Of a stretch of DNA of 64,000 bases, positions 8,796 to 17,294 are shown one piece after another (the stretch's first letter is position 1; each line of letters starts with the position of its first letter). The DNA is from CATQHS01 sp963422655 (GTDB taxonomy: Bacteria > Actinomycetota > Acidimicrobiia > Acidimicrobiales > Aldehydirespiratoraceae). Both the position numbers and the translations under genes were made by a program. The notes below the pieces were generated by a model. The model was not told where the DNA came from, did not search any database, and worked only from the letters and a program-made list of their open reading frames with translations. The stretch spans positions 1 through 64,000 of the forward strand of contig OY730440.1 of NCBI GenBank assembly GCA_963422655.1, given 5' to 3'.

Positions 8796-10160
8796 ATGCT
8801 CGAGAAGTCACGATTGTTGCGACTGCTGGCTGCTCTGTTCGTACTGTCCGTGCTGGCCGGGGCTTGCGGCGACGATGATGGTTCCGGTGAGGCGACGGTG
8901 GCCGAGGCTGTCACCGACACCGACGACGGCTCAGAGTCACCCGACTCCGAGCCAGAGAGGAGCGGAGCAGAGAACGGAGAAGAAGGATCGGGGGGGCAGA
9001 CCGACACTCCTGGCGAACCCGACCCCGATCCGGCCCTCGCAGAACCGATCAAGTTCCCGGTCATCAATATGGAGGAAGGCCTTGTTGCCTACCCGGAGAC
9101 GACCGAGGCTCTGCGGATCATGGCCGACTACTACAACGAGAGCCTCAACGGTATCGTCGGCCATCCGATCGAGATCGATCTGTGCACCGCCGGCGATGAT
9201 CCCGAGTCGGCCCAGGCTTGCGCCCAGCGGTTCGCCAACGACGACAGCGCCCCCTTCGTCTTTTTGGCCGGGGTGATCAACAGCGCCCCCGTGTTCGAGG
9301 TACTCGGCCCTGGCGGCGTCGACAAACCCATACTCGGCCATCTGCTGTGGGACGTCCCCGACTCGTTGCAGCCCGGCGTGTACTCGCACGACCCCGGTCT
9401 GCTCCCGATGGCTTACGAACTCATCCGATGGGCAGTCGAGGAAGACGGTGTGACCAACCTGGCCGTGCTCGTCGACGACAGCGACTTGGGCCAAGCTACG
9501 CTGAGTGTAGTGGACTTCTTTCTGGCCGGGCTGGGCGGAGCGACACTGACTCCGGTGCCGATCTCGGTAGGCCAGGCCGACTTCTTGGCCCCCATGACCG
9601 CGGCCGGGGTGGAGAAAGCCGACGGTCTGGCTCTGCTAATAGCCGAGTCGGCTGCCTGCCAGACCACCCGTGACGCTCTCGAAGCTCTGGGGCAGGGCGA
9701 TACCCCCGTCTATGTCGGGGACTGGTGCCTCGGTGAGGAGTTCCGCCAAGCCGGAACAGCCGAAGGTTGGCGGGTCGTGGTCGGTCAGAATGGCGCCTTG
9801 GCCGACGACCCCGAGGCCGAGATGTTCCGCCAGCTCTACGCCGACGCCGGAGCCGACGCGCCTTTCGGTCTGGCCTACTCGGCGGCGGCGGGCATGGACT
9901 TCGCTCGGCAGGTGCTGGAGATCGCCATCGACAAGGCCACCGGAGCCATCCCGACCTCGGAGCAGATTCATGCGGCCGCAGCCGAGTGGTCCGGCAGTTT
10001 CTTCCTCGGCCCCGACACCATGTCGTGTCCGGGCCCTGCGCCCTGGGTCTCCACCTGTAACTCGGCTGCTCGGATCGTCACCCTCGAAGACAGCAAGTGG
10101 GTAGCGGTTTCCGACTTCAACAAGGTCGACGTCTCGATCTTCGATCCCCTTCTGGGTTGA
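8796..10160 (+). CDS. ABC transporter substrate-binding lipoprotein (LIV/branched-chain amino acid type)
   Basis: Periplasmic-binding-type receptor of the Leu/Ile/Val (type I) family, 454 aa. It has a lipoprotein signal: hydrophobic LLAALFVLSVLAGAC with the lipobox LAGAC. A long acidic Ser/Asp/Glu-rich linker follows, and the ligand-binding fold begins near IKFPVINMEEGL. GGGGAGGGGG lies five bases before ATG 8796; an earlier in-frame start has no such site. It is anchored on the outer face of the membrane and should deliver ligand to the permease encoded downstream. The ligand may be amino acids, amides or aromatic acids; the family is broad and the sequence does not decide. Confidence 0.9.
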   Translation: MLEKSRLLRLLAALFVLSVLAGACGDDDGSGEATVAEAVTDTDDGSESPDSEPERSGAENGEEGSGGQTDTPGEPDPDPALAEPIKFPVINMEEGLVAYPETTEALRIMADYYNESLNGIVGHPIEIDLCTAGDDPESAQACAQRFANDDSAPFVFLAGVINSAPVFEVLGPGGVDKPILGHLLWDVPDSLQPGVYSHDPGLLPMAYELIRWAVEEDGVTNLAVLVDDSDLGQATLSVVDFFLAGLGGATLTPVPISVGQADFLAPMTAAGVEKADGLALLIAESAACQTTRDALEALGQGDTPVYVGDWCLGEEFRQAGTAEGWRVVVGQNGALADDPEAEMFRQLYADAGADAPFGLAYSAAAGMDFARQVLEIAIDKATGAIPTSEQIHAAAAEWSGSFFLGPDTMSCPGPAPWVSTCNSAARIVTLEDSKWVAVSDFNKVDVSIFDPLLG

Positions 10161-10182
10161 TGATCGAGCGACGGTAGTCGAC

Positions 10183-10211
10183 GCCCGGGGTCTCCTACGG
10201 CAGCCCCGGGC
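10183..10211 (+). terminator. GC-rich hairpin between receptor and permease genes
   Basis: GCCCGGGG and CCCCGGGC form a perfect 8-bp stem around a 13-base loop, followed by TATTCT. It lies in the 78-base gap between the binding-protein stop and the permease start. Such hairpins commonly act as partial terminators or mRNA stabilisers, so the receptor is made in excess over the membrane parts. That role is inferred. Confidence 0.55.
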
Positions 10212-10238
10212 TATTCTCCGGCCGACCCAGGGGGAGCC

Positions 10239-12290
10239 GTGGGGTCTTACGTTCAGCAAGTCCTTTTGAGCTCGGGCGCAGGGGCCATTTTTGCGGCTCT
10301 GGCCATTGGCTTGGTCCTCACCTATCGCTCATCGGGCGTCATCAACTTCGCTCACGGCGCCATCGCCACCTACGTCGCCTACACCTACACCAGCCTCCAG
10401 AACGACGGCGATCTTCCCGTACCTCCGCTACCCAACCCGGTGGCGCCGATCGAGGGCATTTTCGGTATCGAAATCTTCGACTTCCCGGCCTTCGTCAGCA
10501 TGGGGGACGGGTGGAACCAGTGGCTGGCCCTGATCGGAGCCTTGGCCGTGGCGGGCGTGCTGGGGTTGGTCTTCCATTTCGCCGTGTTCCGAGCCCTGCG
10601 CTACCAGCCTCCCCTGACCAAGGTGGTGGCCTCCATCGGGTTGATGCTGGCTTTGCAGAGCGCAGTGGTGATCCGTTTCGGTGGTTCCCGGCCCCCGCCC
10701 ATCCAACCGCTGTTGCCCGACTCGGTCAGGGCCGACACTGCCGACGTGTTGGGCACGATCGTGCCCTGGGACCGGTTCGTGCTGCTGGGTCTCACCCTCG
10801 TGCTCACCGCCTGTCTGTGGGCGTTGTTCCGTTTCTCCCGGTTCGGGCTCCACACCCGGGCCGCAGCCGAGAACGAGCAGTACGCCACCCTCATGGGGGT
10901 CTCCGCTGATCGCCAGGCCGCCCTGTCGTGGATGCTGGCCACCTTACTGGCCGGCTCGGTCGGGATCTTGGTGGCACCCACCACCAGCCTCACACCAGTG
11001 AACTTCACCCTCTTCATCGTGCCCGCCCTCGGAGCCGCGCTCCTGGCCCGCTTCACCTCTTTCTGGGTCGCCACTTTCAGCGCCGTCGGCCTCGCCATGG
11101 GTCAGAACGTGTTGCTGTATGCCGAGATCGACCAGGAATGGTTCCCCGACCTCAACCTCGACAAGGTGCTGCCCTTCGCGGTAATCGTCGGGGCCATGAT
11201 GGCTCGGGGCCAGGTGTTGCCCAGCCGGGGCGCGGTCGAGGCCAGCCGGCTGCCCCCGGCATTTCTTTCCCCCTGGCGACCCGGGCTGTCGCTGTTTTGG
11301 ATCGCACTAGCGGCAGCAGTGATCATCTGGGGACCGTTCGACTACCGCACCGGCATGACCAACTCGATGATCGGGGCCATCCTCGCTCTCAGCCTGGTGG
11401 TGGTGACCGGATACGTCGGCCAGATCTCGCTGGCCCAGTTGGCTTGCACCGGGGTGGCCGCAGCCGGGTTGGCCTCGTTCGGTACGCAAGCCGGGATCCC
11501 GTTCCCGATAGCACCGCTGCTGGCGGCGCTGGCCGCCACCGGATTCGGGTTGGTCTTGGCCCTGCCCGCACTGCGAGTGCGGGGCACGTCTCTGGCCATC
11601 GTCACCCTGGCCAGTGCCTTGGCTATCGACGAGCTGGTGTTCAGAGGGGACGGATGGTTCCGGATCGAAGGTGTCCCCAACCGTGAGTTCGACGACCCCA
11701 GCCTGTTCGGCATCGATTTCGGCTGGCAATCCGGCTTTCCCGTCAACGGTGACGAGATCCCAACCCCTGCTTTCGGTCTGTTCGTTCTGGTAGTTCTGGT
11801 GCTGATCGCCATCGCGGTGGTGCGGTTGCGCCAAAGCAAGCTGGGGGAGCAGATGCTGGCCGTGCGGGCCAACGAGCGGGCCGCGGCCGGAGCCGGTGTA
11901 AATGTGGCCGGCATCAAGCTGGCTGCTTTCGCGATAGCGGCTTTCATTGCCGGAATCGCGGGGTCGCTCAACGGTTACAAGCTGGGAGCGATCAAGATCG
12001 AGAGTTTCGACGTGCTCGTCAACCTGAGCATCCTGGCTTTCGCCTACCTCGGTGGTATATCCACCGTGACCGGTGCGCTCTATGCCGGCACCCTGTTCTC
12101 GTCTGGAATCGGTGTGGTGCTGGGTGAGGAGATCGTGGCGCTGGGCCGTTACGAGTCCTACGCCGCCGGTGTGGCCCTGGCCGCTACCGCGGTGGTCAAC
12201 CCGCAGGGTATAGACGGTTTCGACCGGGCTCAGCGGGAGAGGTTGAAGCAATGGTGGCGATCCCGACGCGCCGACAGGGTGATCTCATGA
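10239..12290 (+). CDS. Fused LivH-LivM branched-chain amino acid-type ABC permease
   Basis: Both permease subunits of a LIV-type importer in one 683-aa chain. Residues about 1-320 match LivH (GVINFAHGAIATYVAY near the start, TRAAAENEQYATLMGV loop). Residues about 350-670 match LivM (YVGQISLAQLACTGVAAAG, RGTSLAIVTLA, AVRANERAAAGAGVNV coupling helix). Many transmembrane helices are evident in both halves. In most bacteria these are two genes. The start is GTG 10239 with AGGGGGA upstream. The stop overlaps the next ATG as ATGA, so translation is coupled to the ATPase gene. Confidence 0.92.
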   Translation: MGSYVQQVLLSSGAGAIFAALAIGLVLTYRSSGVINFAHGAIATYVAYTYTSLQNDGDLPVPPLPNPVAPIEGIFGIEIFDFPAFVSMGDGWNQWLALIGALAVAGVLGLVFHFAVFRALRYQPPLTKVVASIGLMLALQSAVVIRFGGSRPPPIQPLLPDSVRADTADVLGTIVPWDRFVLLGLTLVLTACLWALFRFSRFGLHTRAAAENEQYATLMGVSADRQAALSWMLATLLAGSVGILVAPTTSLTPVNFTLFIVPALGAALLARFTSFWVATFSAVGLAMGQNVLLYAEIDQEWFPDLNLDKVLPFAVIVGAMMARGQVLPSRGAVEASRLPPAFLSPWRPGLSLFWIALAAAVIIWGPFDYRTGMTNSMIGAILALSLVVVTGYVGQISLAQLACTGVAAAGLASFGTQAGIPFPIAPLLAALAATGFGLVLALPALRVRGTSLAIVTLASALAIDELVFRGDGWFRIEGVPNREFDDPSLFGIDFGWQSGFPVNGDEIPTPAFGLFVLVVLVLIAIAVVRLRQSKLGEQMLAVRANERAAAGAGVNVAGIKLAAFAIAAFIAGIAGSLNGYKLGAIKIESFDVLVNLSILAFAYLGGISTVTGALYAGTLFSSGIGVVLGEEIVALGRYESYAAGVALAATAVVNPQGIDGFDRAQRERLKQWWRSRRADRVIS

Positions 12291-13042
12291 CCGCCGTTCT
12301 GCAAGCCACAGATCTAACGGTGCGCTTTGGTGGAGTCGTTGCTCTCGACCGGGTCAGTATCGACTGCCGCTCCGGCGAGCTCACCGGTCTCATAGGCCCG
12401 AACGGGGCCGGCAAGACCACCCTCATCGACGCCGTGACCGGGTTCTTGCCCCAGAACACGACCGGCCGGGTCACTTTCAGAGGCCTCGACGTGCTGGGGA
12501 TGGCCCCCCACCGGATCGCTCGGTCCGGGTTGACTCGCACCTGGCAGTCACTGGAGCTGTTCGACGACATCTCGGTGCGCGACAATCTCGAGGTCGCCAG
12601 CCATCACCTGACCCCGATCGGGGCTGTTGTCGATTATTTTCGGGGTACCGCCGTCGACGAACGGGTCGATGACACCATCGAGCTGCTCGGCTTGGGAGCC
12701 GTTGCCGAGCGCTGGCCCCGCGAACTCTCTCAGGGCCAGCGAAAGCTGGTGGGGGTGGGTCGGGCGCTGGTGGCCGATGCTGCCTTGGTGATGCTGGACG
12801 AACCCGCGGCCGGTTTGGACAGGGCCGAGACCGTCTGGCTCGGTGACCGGCTGCGCTCGCTGGTGGAGGCCGAACGTCTGATGCTGCTGGTCGATCACGA
12901 CATGAGCCTGGTCTTACGGGTGTGCGACCGCATTCACGTGCTGGAATCCGGTCGGCTCGTCACCACCGGCCGGCCCGATCAGATCCGCGATGACCCCAGA
13001 GTGGTGGCTGCCTATCTGGGTTCAACCGGAGGTCGGGCATGA
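12287..13042 (+). CDS. LIV-type ABC transporter ATP-binding protein (LivG-like)
   Basis: ABC ATPase, 251 aa. Seen: Walker A GPNGAGKTT, the Q-loop region TRTWQSLELF typical of LivG, the ABC signature LSQGQRKLV, Walker B ALVMLDEPAAGLD and the switch histidine in LLVDHDMSLV. ATG 12287 overlaps the permease stop (ATGA); an upstream in-frame ATG at 12251 would lie inside the permease gene. The signature reads LSQGQ, as in many LivG proteins. It works with the next gene product as a heterodimeric motor on the cytoplasmic face. Confidence 0.93.
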   Translation: MTAVLQATDLTVRFGGVVALDRVSIDCRSGELTGLIGPNGAGKTTLIDAVTGFLPQNTTGRVTFRGLDVLGMAPHRIARSGLTRTWQSLELFDDISVRDNLEVASHHLTPIGAVVDYFRGTAVDERVDDTIELLGLGAVAERWPRELSQGQRKLVGVGRALVADAALVMLDEPAAGLDRAETVWLGDRLRSLVEAERLMLLVDHDMSLVLRVCDRIHVLESGRLVTTGRPDQIRDDPRVVAAYLGSTGGRA

Positions 13043-13776
13043 CTCCGGCGACCGAACCCGAATCCCCGGTGCTGCGCATCGAAAACCTTCACGCCGGTTA
13101 CGACGGCGTGAGCGTGGTCCGCGGCCTTGACCTCCATGTTCAATCCGGTGAGGTAGTGGCTCTGCTCGGCCCCAACGGCGCGGGCAAGACCACCACGCTC
13201 ATGAGCGTGTCGGGGATGGTCGACATTCTGGGGGGTTGCATCATGGTTTGCGGCCGGGGTGGGCCCGGACTCCGCCAGGCTCACCGGCTGGCTCGGTGGG
13301 GTGTCACCCACGTGCCGGAGAACCGGGGTATCTTTTTTCAGCTCACCGTGGCGGAGAACCTGAGGCTGGCCCGGCTGCGGGGTCCGGTAGAGGTGGCCCG
13401 AGTGCTCGAGTACTTCCCGGCCCTGGGCTCGATGATGAATCGCCCGGCCGGGTTGTTGTCGGGGGGTGAGCAGCAGATGCTGGCCCTGGGACGGGCCATC
13501 CTCTCGGAACCGAAGCTGTTGATGGTGGACGAGATGAGCCTGGGCTTGGCCCCGGTGATCTACGAGGAGTTGATGCCGGTGGTCCGCCGCATCGCCGACG
13601 AAACCGGGGCTGGGGTGCTGCTGGTGGAACAACACGTCGACTTGGCCTTGGAGGTGGCCGACCGTGGTTACGTGCTGAACCATGGCGATCTGGTGATGTC
13701 GGGCCCGGCGCCGGAGCTTCTGGCCGATAGGACTCTGCTCGACGCCAGCTATCTGGGGCTGGCCGACCAGTGGTGA
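13039..13776 (+). CDS. LIV-type ABC transporter ATP-binding protein (LivF-like)
   Basis: Second ATPase of the importer, 245 aa. Seen: Walker A GPNGAGKTT, the LivF-type segment THVPENRGIFFQLTV, signature LSGGEQQMLALGRAI, Walker B KLLMVDEMSLGLAP and switch segment LLVEQHVDLAL. The start overlaps the LivG stop by four bases. With the receptor, fused permease and LivG it completes a full importer in one transcription unit of about 5 kb. No regulator is encoded inside the unit. Confidence 0.93.
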   Translation: MTPATEPESPVLRIENLHAGYDGVSVVRGLDLHVQSGEVVALLGPNGAGKTTTLMSVSGMVDILGGCIMVCGRGGPGLRQAHRLARWGVTHVPENRGIFFQLTVAENLRLARLRGPVEVARVLEYFPALGSMMNRPAGLLSGGEQQMLALGRAILSEPKLLMVDEMSLGLAPVIYEELMPVVRRIADETGAGVLLVEQHVDLALEVADRGYVLNHGDLVMSGPAPELLADRTLLDASYLGLADQW

Positions 13777-13819
13777 CGACCGGCGACGCTGCCAGCCACC
13801 GAGGACTGGCCTCATCAAC

Positions 13820-13843
13820 ATGAACATGAACATGAACATGAAC
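13820..13843 (+). repeat. Four tandem ATGAAC hexamers at a gene start
   Basis: Four perfect copies of ATGAAC lie in frame at the first possible start of the following dehydrogenase and would encode MNMNMNMN. Each copy supplies a start codon in the same frame, so copy-number change would shift the distance from any ribosome-binding site without breaking the frame. Confidence 0.8.
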
Positions 13844-14968
13844 ATAAAGAACACGATGAAGAAGAATACGGTTCTGACCATCCCCGAGCCTCGAACCACG
13901 GCTCTGGTCGACAAGCCGTACCCCAGGGTCGGGCCCGGTTTCGTCATCGTAGATATGGCGATAGCGCCTATATGCAACGAGGCCCGGATCTATCGAGACC
14001 ACCAGTTCGAATGGCACGACAGCCCCGAGCACTTGGGTCACGAAGGCGTGGGCACCATCGTCGAGACCCGGCCCGGATCACGGTTCGCGGCCGGGGATCG
14101 GGTCATCGTGTTCCAGGGCAACAGTTGCCGGGAGTGCTTCGTTTGTACCCGAGGACTGTCACCCACCCATTGTCTGGGCATTCCCTACGAGGGATACGAC
14201 CAGGCGATGGCCCCCCAGGCCGTGAGGGCCGGACTGCTCGGCATCGAGAAGGTCAACGGAAGCGAGTCGGGCGGCTTCGCCATGGCCCGCTACCGGTTGG
14301 CCCCAGAGCACATGGTCGTGCGGTTGCCCGACGCCTTGTCGTTCCATCACGCCGCAGCCGGCAACTGCACCCTGGGCTGCACCTTCACTGCCGCCGAGGA
14401 GACCGAAGTAAAGGCGGGGGACGTGGTGCTGGTGGCAGGGGTGGGGTTCATCGGTCTGGGAGCGGTGGTCAACGCCTTGTATCGCAACGCCACCGTGGTG
14501 GTACTGGGCCGCAACCCCTACCGCATGGAGCTGTGCCGTCGGCTCGGTGTTCAGGCCGTCATCGATCCCGCTGGCCCCCACTGGCTCGATCGGCTCCAGG
14601 CCGTGACCGGTGATCGCCGGGGAGCCGACGTGGCCTTCGAATGCTCCGGTGCGTCCTACTACCTGGATCGGTGCCTGGCCGGGTTGCGGCGCTACGGCAA
14701 GCTCTTCTCGCTGGGGTTCACCGGGTCGCAGCCGTACCCGGTGAGTGTTCTCAACGACATCATGGATCGTCATATTTTCTGGATGGGTGGTCATGACGTG
14801 AGGTTCTTGGATCGTGACGGGATGCTGAGGATGCTGACCGATGCAGAAATCCAGCGCTGTATCGACGTTGTGGTCACCCATACTTTCCCTATGAGCCGGG
14901 CCGATGAAGCATTCGAGATCGGCCTGACCAAGAACTGCGGCAAGATATATCTGCTACCTCAAGAGTGA
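13820..14968 (+). CDS. Zinc-type alcohol dehydrogenase-like protein (MDR family)
   Basis: Medium-chain dehydrogenase/reductase, up to 382 aa. Seen: a GroES-like half with PICNEARIY and HLGHEGVGTIVE (catalytic zinc region), a Cys-rich loop CRECFVCTRG...THC (structural zinc type), and a Rossmann half with VAGVGFIGLGAVV. The true start could be ATG 13820 in the hexamer repeat or the ATG at 13856 (MKKNTVL), which removes the odd Asn/Met leader. GAGGAC at 13801 is far from both. It follows the transporter operon after 43 bases and may oxidise or reduce an imported compound. The substrate is not recognisable. Confidence 0.85.
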   Translation: MNMNMNMNIKNTMKKNTVLTIPEPRTTALVDKPYPRVGPGFVIVDMAIAPICNEARIYRDHQFEWHDSPEHLGHEGVGTIVETRPGSRFAAGDRVIVFQGNSCRECFVCTRGLSPTHCLGIPYEGYDQAMAPQAVRAGLLGIEKVNGSESGGFAMARYRLAPEHMVVRLPDALSFHHAAAGNCTLGCTFTAAEETEVKAGDVVLVAGVGFIGLGAVVNALYRNATVVVLGRNPYRMELCRRLGVQAVIDPAGPHWLDRLQAVTGDRRGADVAFECSGASYYLDRCLAGLRRYGKLFSLGFTGSQPYPVSVLNDIMDRHIFWMGGHDVRFLDRDGMLRMLTDAEIQRCIDVVVTHTFPMSRADEAFEIGLTKNCGKIYLLPQE

Positions 14969-14989
14969 GGATATATTTGTTGGACAAAG

Positions 14990-15801
14990 ATGACAAGCAG
15001 TCCACAGCCGCTGGGCGGCAACGAGATGCCCCGGTTCGGCGGGATCGCAACTTTCATGCGCCTGCCCGGTCGATCCGATCTCGCTGATCTCGATGTGGCC
15101 GTCGTGGGAGTGCCTTTCGACATAGGAACGTCGAACCGGCCCGGAGCCCGGTTCGGGCCTCGGGGCATCCGAGACGAGTCGGTGCTGCTGCGGCCCTACA
15201 ACATGGCCACCCGGGCGGCGACCACACCATCGTGTTGCCCATTCTGCGAGCCATGGCCGAAAGGCACGGCCCGGTCGGGCTGATCCATATCGACGCCCAC
15301 ACCGACGTCAATGACGCCATGTTCGGCGAGCAGATTGCTCACGGCACACCGGTGCGCCGGGCCGTGGAGGAGGGACTGCTCGCTGGGCCCCGGGTGGTTC
15401 AGATCGGCGTGCGCGGCACCGGTTACACCGCCGAGGACTTCGATTGGTCTCGTCGACAGGGGTTCCGGGTGGTGCCGGCCGAGGAATGCTGGCACCGGAG
15501 CCTGACCCCGCTCATGGACGAGGTGCGGGCTCAGCTCGGGCCCGGACCGGTATATCTCAGCTTCGACATCGACGGCCTGGATCCGGCCTACGCGCCGGGT
15601 ACGGGCACGCCCGAGATCGGCGGCCTCACCACCGCCCAAGCCTTGGAGATGATCCGGGGGTGCCGGGGCCTCGAGTTGGTCGGCTGTGACCTGGTGGAGG
15701 TAGCTCCGATCTATGACACCACCGGCGCCACCTCGCTCACCGCGGCCAACCTGCTCTACGAGATGATCTGCGTGCTACCAGGGGTCGAGTACCGCTACTG
15801 A
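14990..15801 (+). pseudogene. Agmatinase/arginase family (ureohydrolase), internal deletion and frameshift
   Basis: Ureohydrolases are Mn enzymes that release urea from guanidino compounds. The first frame (14990-15283) gives a normal N-terminus (GVPFDIGTSNRPGARFGPRG...LLRPYNMATR). At about 15205 the reading frame must change to read GGDHTIVLPILRAMAE, and the rest is intact through DAHTDV, SFDIDGLDPAYAPGTGTP and VEVAPIYD. Compared with family members, about 45 residues between NMATR and GGDH are missing. The metal-binding motifs survive, but the fold would lose a helix and a strand. Either a genuine deletion or an assembly collapse. The gene lies 21 bases after the dehydrogenase. Confidence 0.8.
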
Positions 15802-16641
15802 TCAACGGGGCTGTATCCAGTTCTTGTCGGCATGGAGCCGACGGTGTTTCATGGCCGCGTACCGGGGGTCCATGAGCTCCCAGGTCAGTTCGGCATGGGG
15901 TAACAGCCAGAAGTGACCGGCTTCGATCCCGGCCATGGCCATCGCACCCACCTCGTCGGGGTGCAGGCCCGAGGCCAGGTAGGCGGCGATCTCAGCCGTG
16001 TGCTCGGTGGCGCCGGCCGGTTCCGACCCGGCGTCGGCGAGCTGCTTGCCGGAAGTAGCCATGAGGTCGGTAGCGACCGGACCCGGACACAGAACCGAAC
16101 AAGAGACACCCGGATGGTCGCGCTGCATCTCGATGGCCAGGCTCTCCATCATCCCCACCACCGCGAACTTGGTGCCGTTGTAAATCATCAGCCCCGGATC
16201 ACCCACCAGTCCCGAGAGCGAAGCCGTGGCGTTGAGGTGGCCTGCTCCCTGCTCGATCATCACCGGCAGGAAGGTACGCAAGCCGTTGACCACGCCGTTC
16301 ACGTTGACGTCGAACAGCAACTGCCAGTCGGCGTCACCGCAATCGACGGCGGGGCGGGCCAGCCCGATACCGGCGTTGTTGCAGACCAGATCGACGCGGC
16401 CGAACCGGTGCAGGGCGATGTCTCTGAGATCTTCCACCTGGGCTCTGTCTCTAACGTCGCAGGTGTGGTCGGCGACGGTGCCGCCGCCGGCTCTCAAGGC
16501 ACCGGCCGTCTCGGACAGGCGGGCCCCGTCGGCGTCGGACACGACCACGTTCATGGCCTCGTCCAGACAGGCTCGGGCCAAGCCGGCGCCGATGCCGCTG
16601 GCGGCGCCGGTTATCACTGCGGTCTTTCCGGTCAGGTTCAT
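15802..16641 (-). CDS. Short-chain dehydrogenase/reductase
   Basis: Classical SDR of 279 aa with cofactor motif TGAASGIG, DVRDRAQ acidic segment, NNAGIG, catalytic serine in NATASLSG and YNGTK Tyr-Lys pair. The start is ATG 16641, with AAGGAG nine bases upstream. A GTG six codons earlier lies on that site and is rejected. Its stop directly abuts the stop of the convergent ureohydrolase remnant. It heads away from a broken VOC gene 25 bases upstream and is probably in the same minus-strand unit as the dehydrogenases up to 19471. Substrate unknown. Confidence 0.87.
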   Translation of the reverse strand: MNLTGKTAVITGAASGIGAGLARACLDEAMNVVVSDADGARLSETAGALRAGGGTVADHTCDVRDRAQVEDLRDIALHRFGRVDLVCNNAGIGLARPAVDCGDADWQLLFDVNVNGVVNGLRTFLPVMIEQGAGHLNATASLSGLVGDPGLMIYNGTKFAVVGMMESLAIEMQRDHPGVSCSVLCPGPVATDLMATSGKQLADAGSEPAGATEHTAEIAAYLASGLHPDEVGAMAMAGIEAGHFWLLPHAELTWELMDPRYAAMKHRRLHADKNWIQPR

Positions 16642-16666
16642 GGCGTGGTTCTCCTTCACTCGGCGG

Positions 16667-17284
16667 TCAGGAATCGGTCCCCTGGGTTCGGCCCCCCGGA
16701 TGGTTGTCGTGGAGGGGGGCGGTGAAGTCGTAGGTCTTGACCAGCCCGAAGTGCTCCACCCAGAAGGCCTCGGCTCGGGTCAGGTCCGAAGTGACGCAGC
16801 AAACATGATATGAGGCGAGGTCGCTGCGAGCCCGTCGCCGGGGTCGAGGCTCGGCCCCTCCGCAGTATTCGACGCGGTATTCGACCAACTCGATCAGCAG
16901 CCCTTCGGGTGAGCGACCCCGGCGGTCACGGCCGAGGTAACGCCGTCGATCAGTAGGGCTCGGGCAGTAGGGGCTCGGGAGCCCAGGCCGAGTCCACGTC
17001 GGCTGCCGTCAACCGGTCGTATGCCGCGGGCACGTCGTCGCACACCATCGCCACCCCTCGATGCTCCAACCCTGGCGGGCCAGATATTGTTCGGACGGGG
17101 CCGGCAAGGGCCGGCCCCGGAGCCCGAGCAGAACATCGGTACCGGCGCCGCCGTAGGCCACGTCGTGAACCCCGCGCCGGTAGGACCGCTCCGTCAGCTC
17201 GAAGCCGAGGGCCCGGTAGACCGCGACGGCGTAGTCCACATTGGGGGTCGACAACCCGACATGATCGAATCGGTACCCTGTCAT
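16667..17284 (-). pseudogene. VOC-family (glyoxalase-like) gene with about three frameshifts
   Basis: The start reads MTGYRFDHVGLSTPNVDYAV, a typical vicinal-oxygen-chelate opening. Continuity then needs frame changes at about 17077 (GGTTGG context), about 16950 and about 16905 (CACCCG context). After these the sequence runs AMVCDDVPAAYDRL, LIDGVTSAVTAGVAHP, GLLIELVEYR and DLASYHVCCVTSDLTRAEAFW, ending at 16667. With the shifts corrected it is a two-domain VOC protein of about 200 aa. At least two shifts sit at short G or C runs and look like single-base losses, so sequencing error is a real alternative to decay. Confidence 0.75.
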
Positions 17285-17294
17285 GGGGTCCTCC

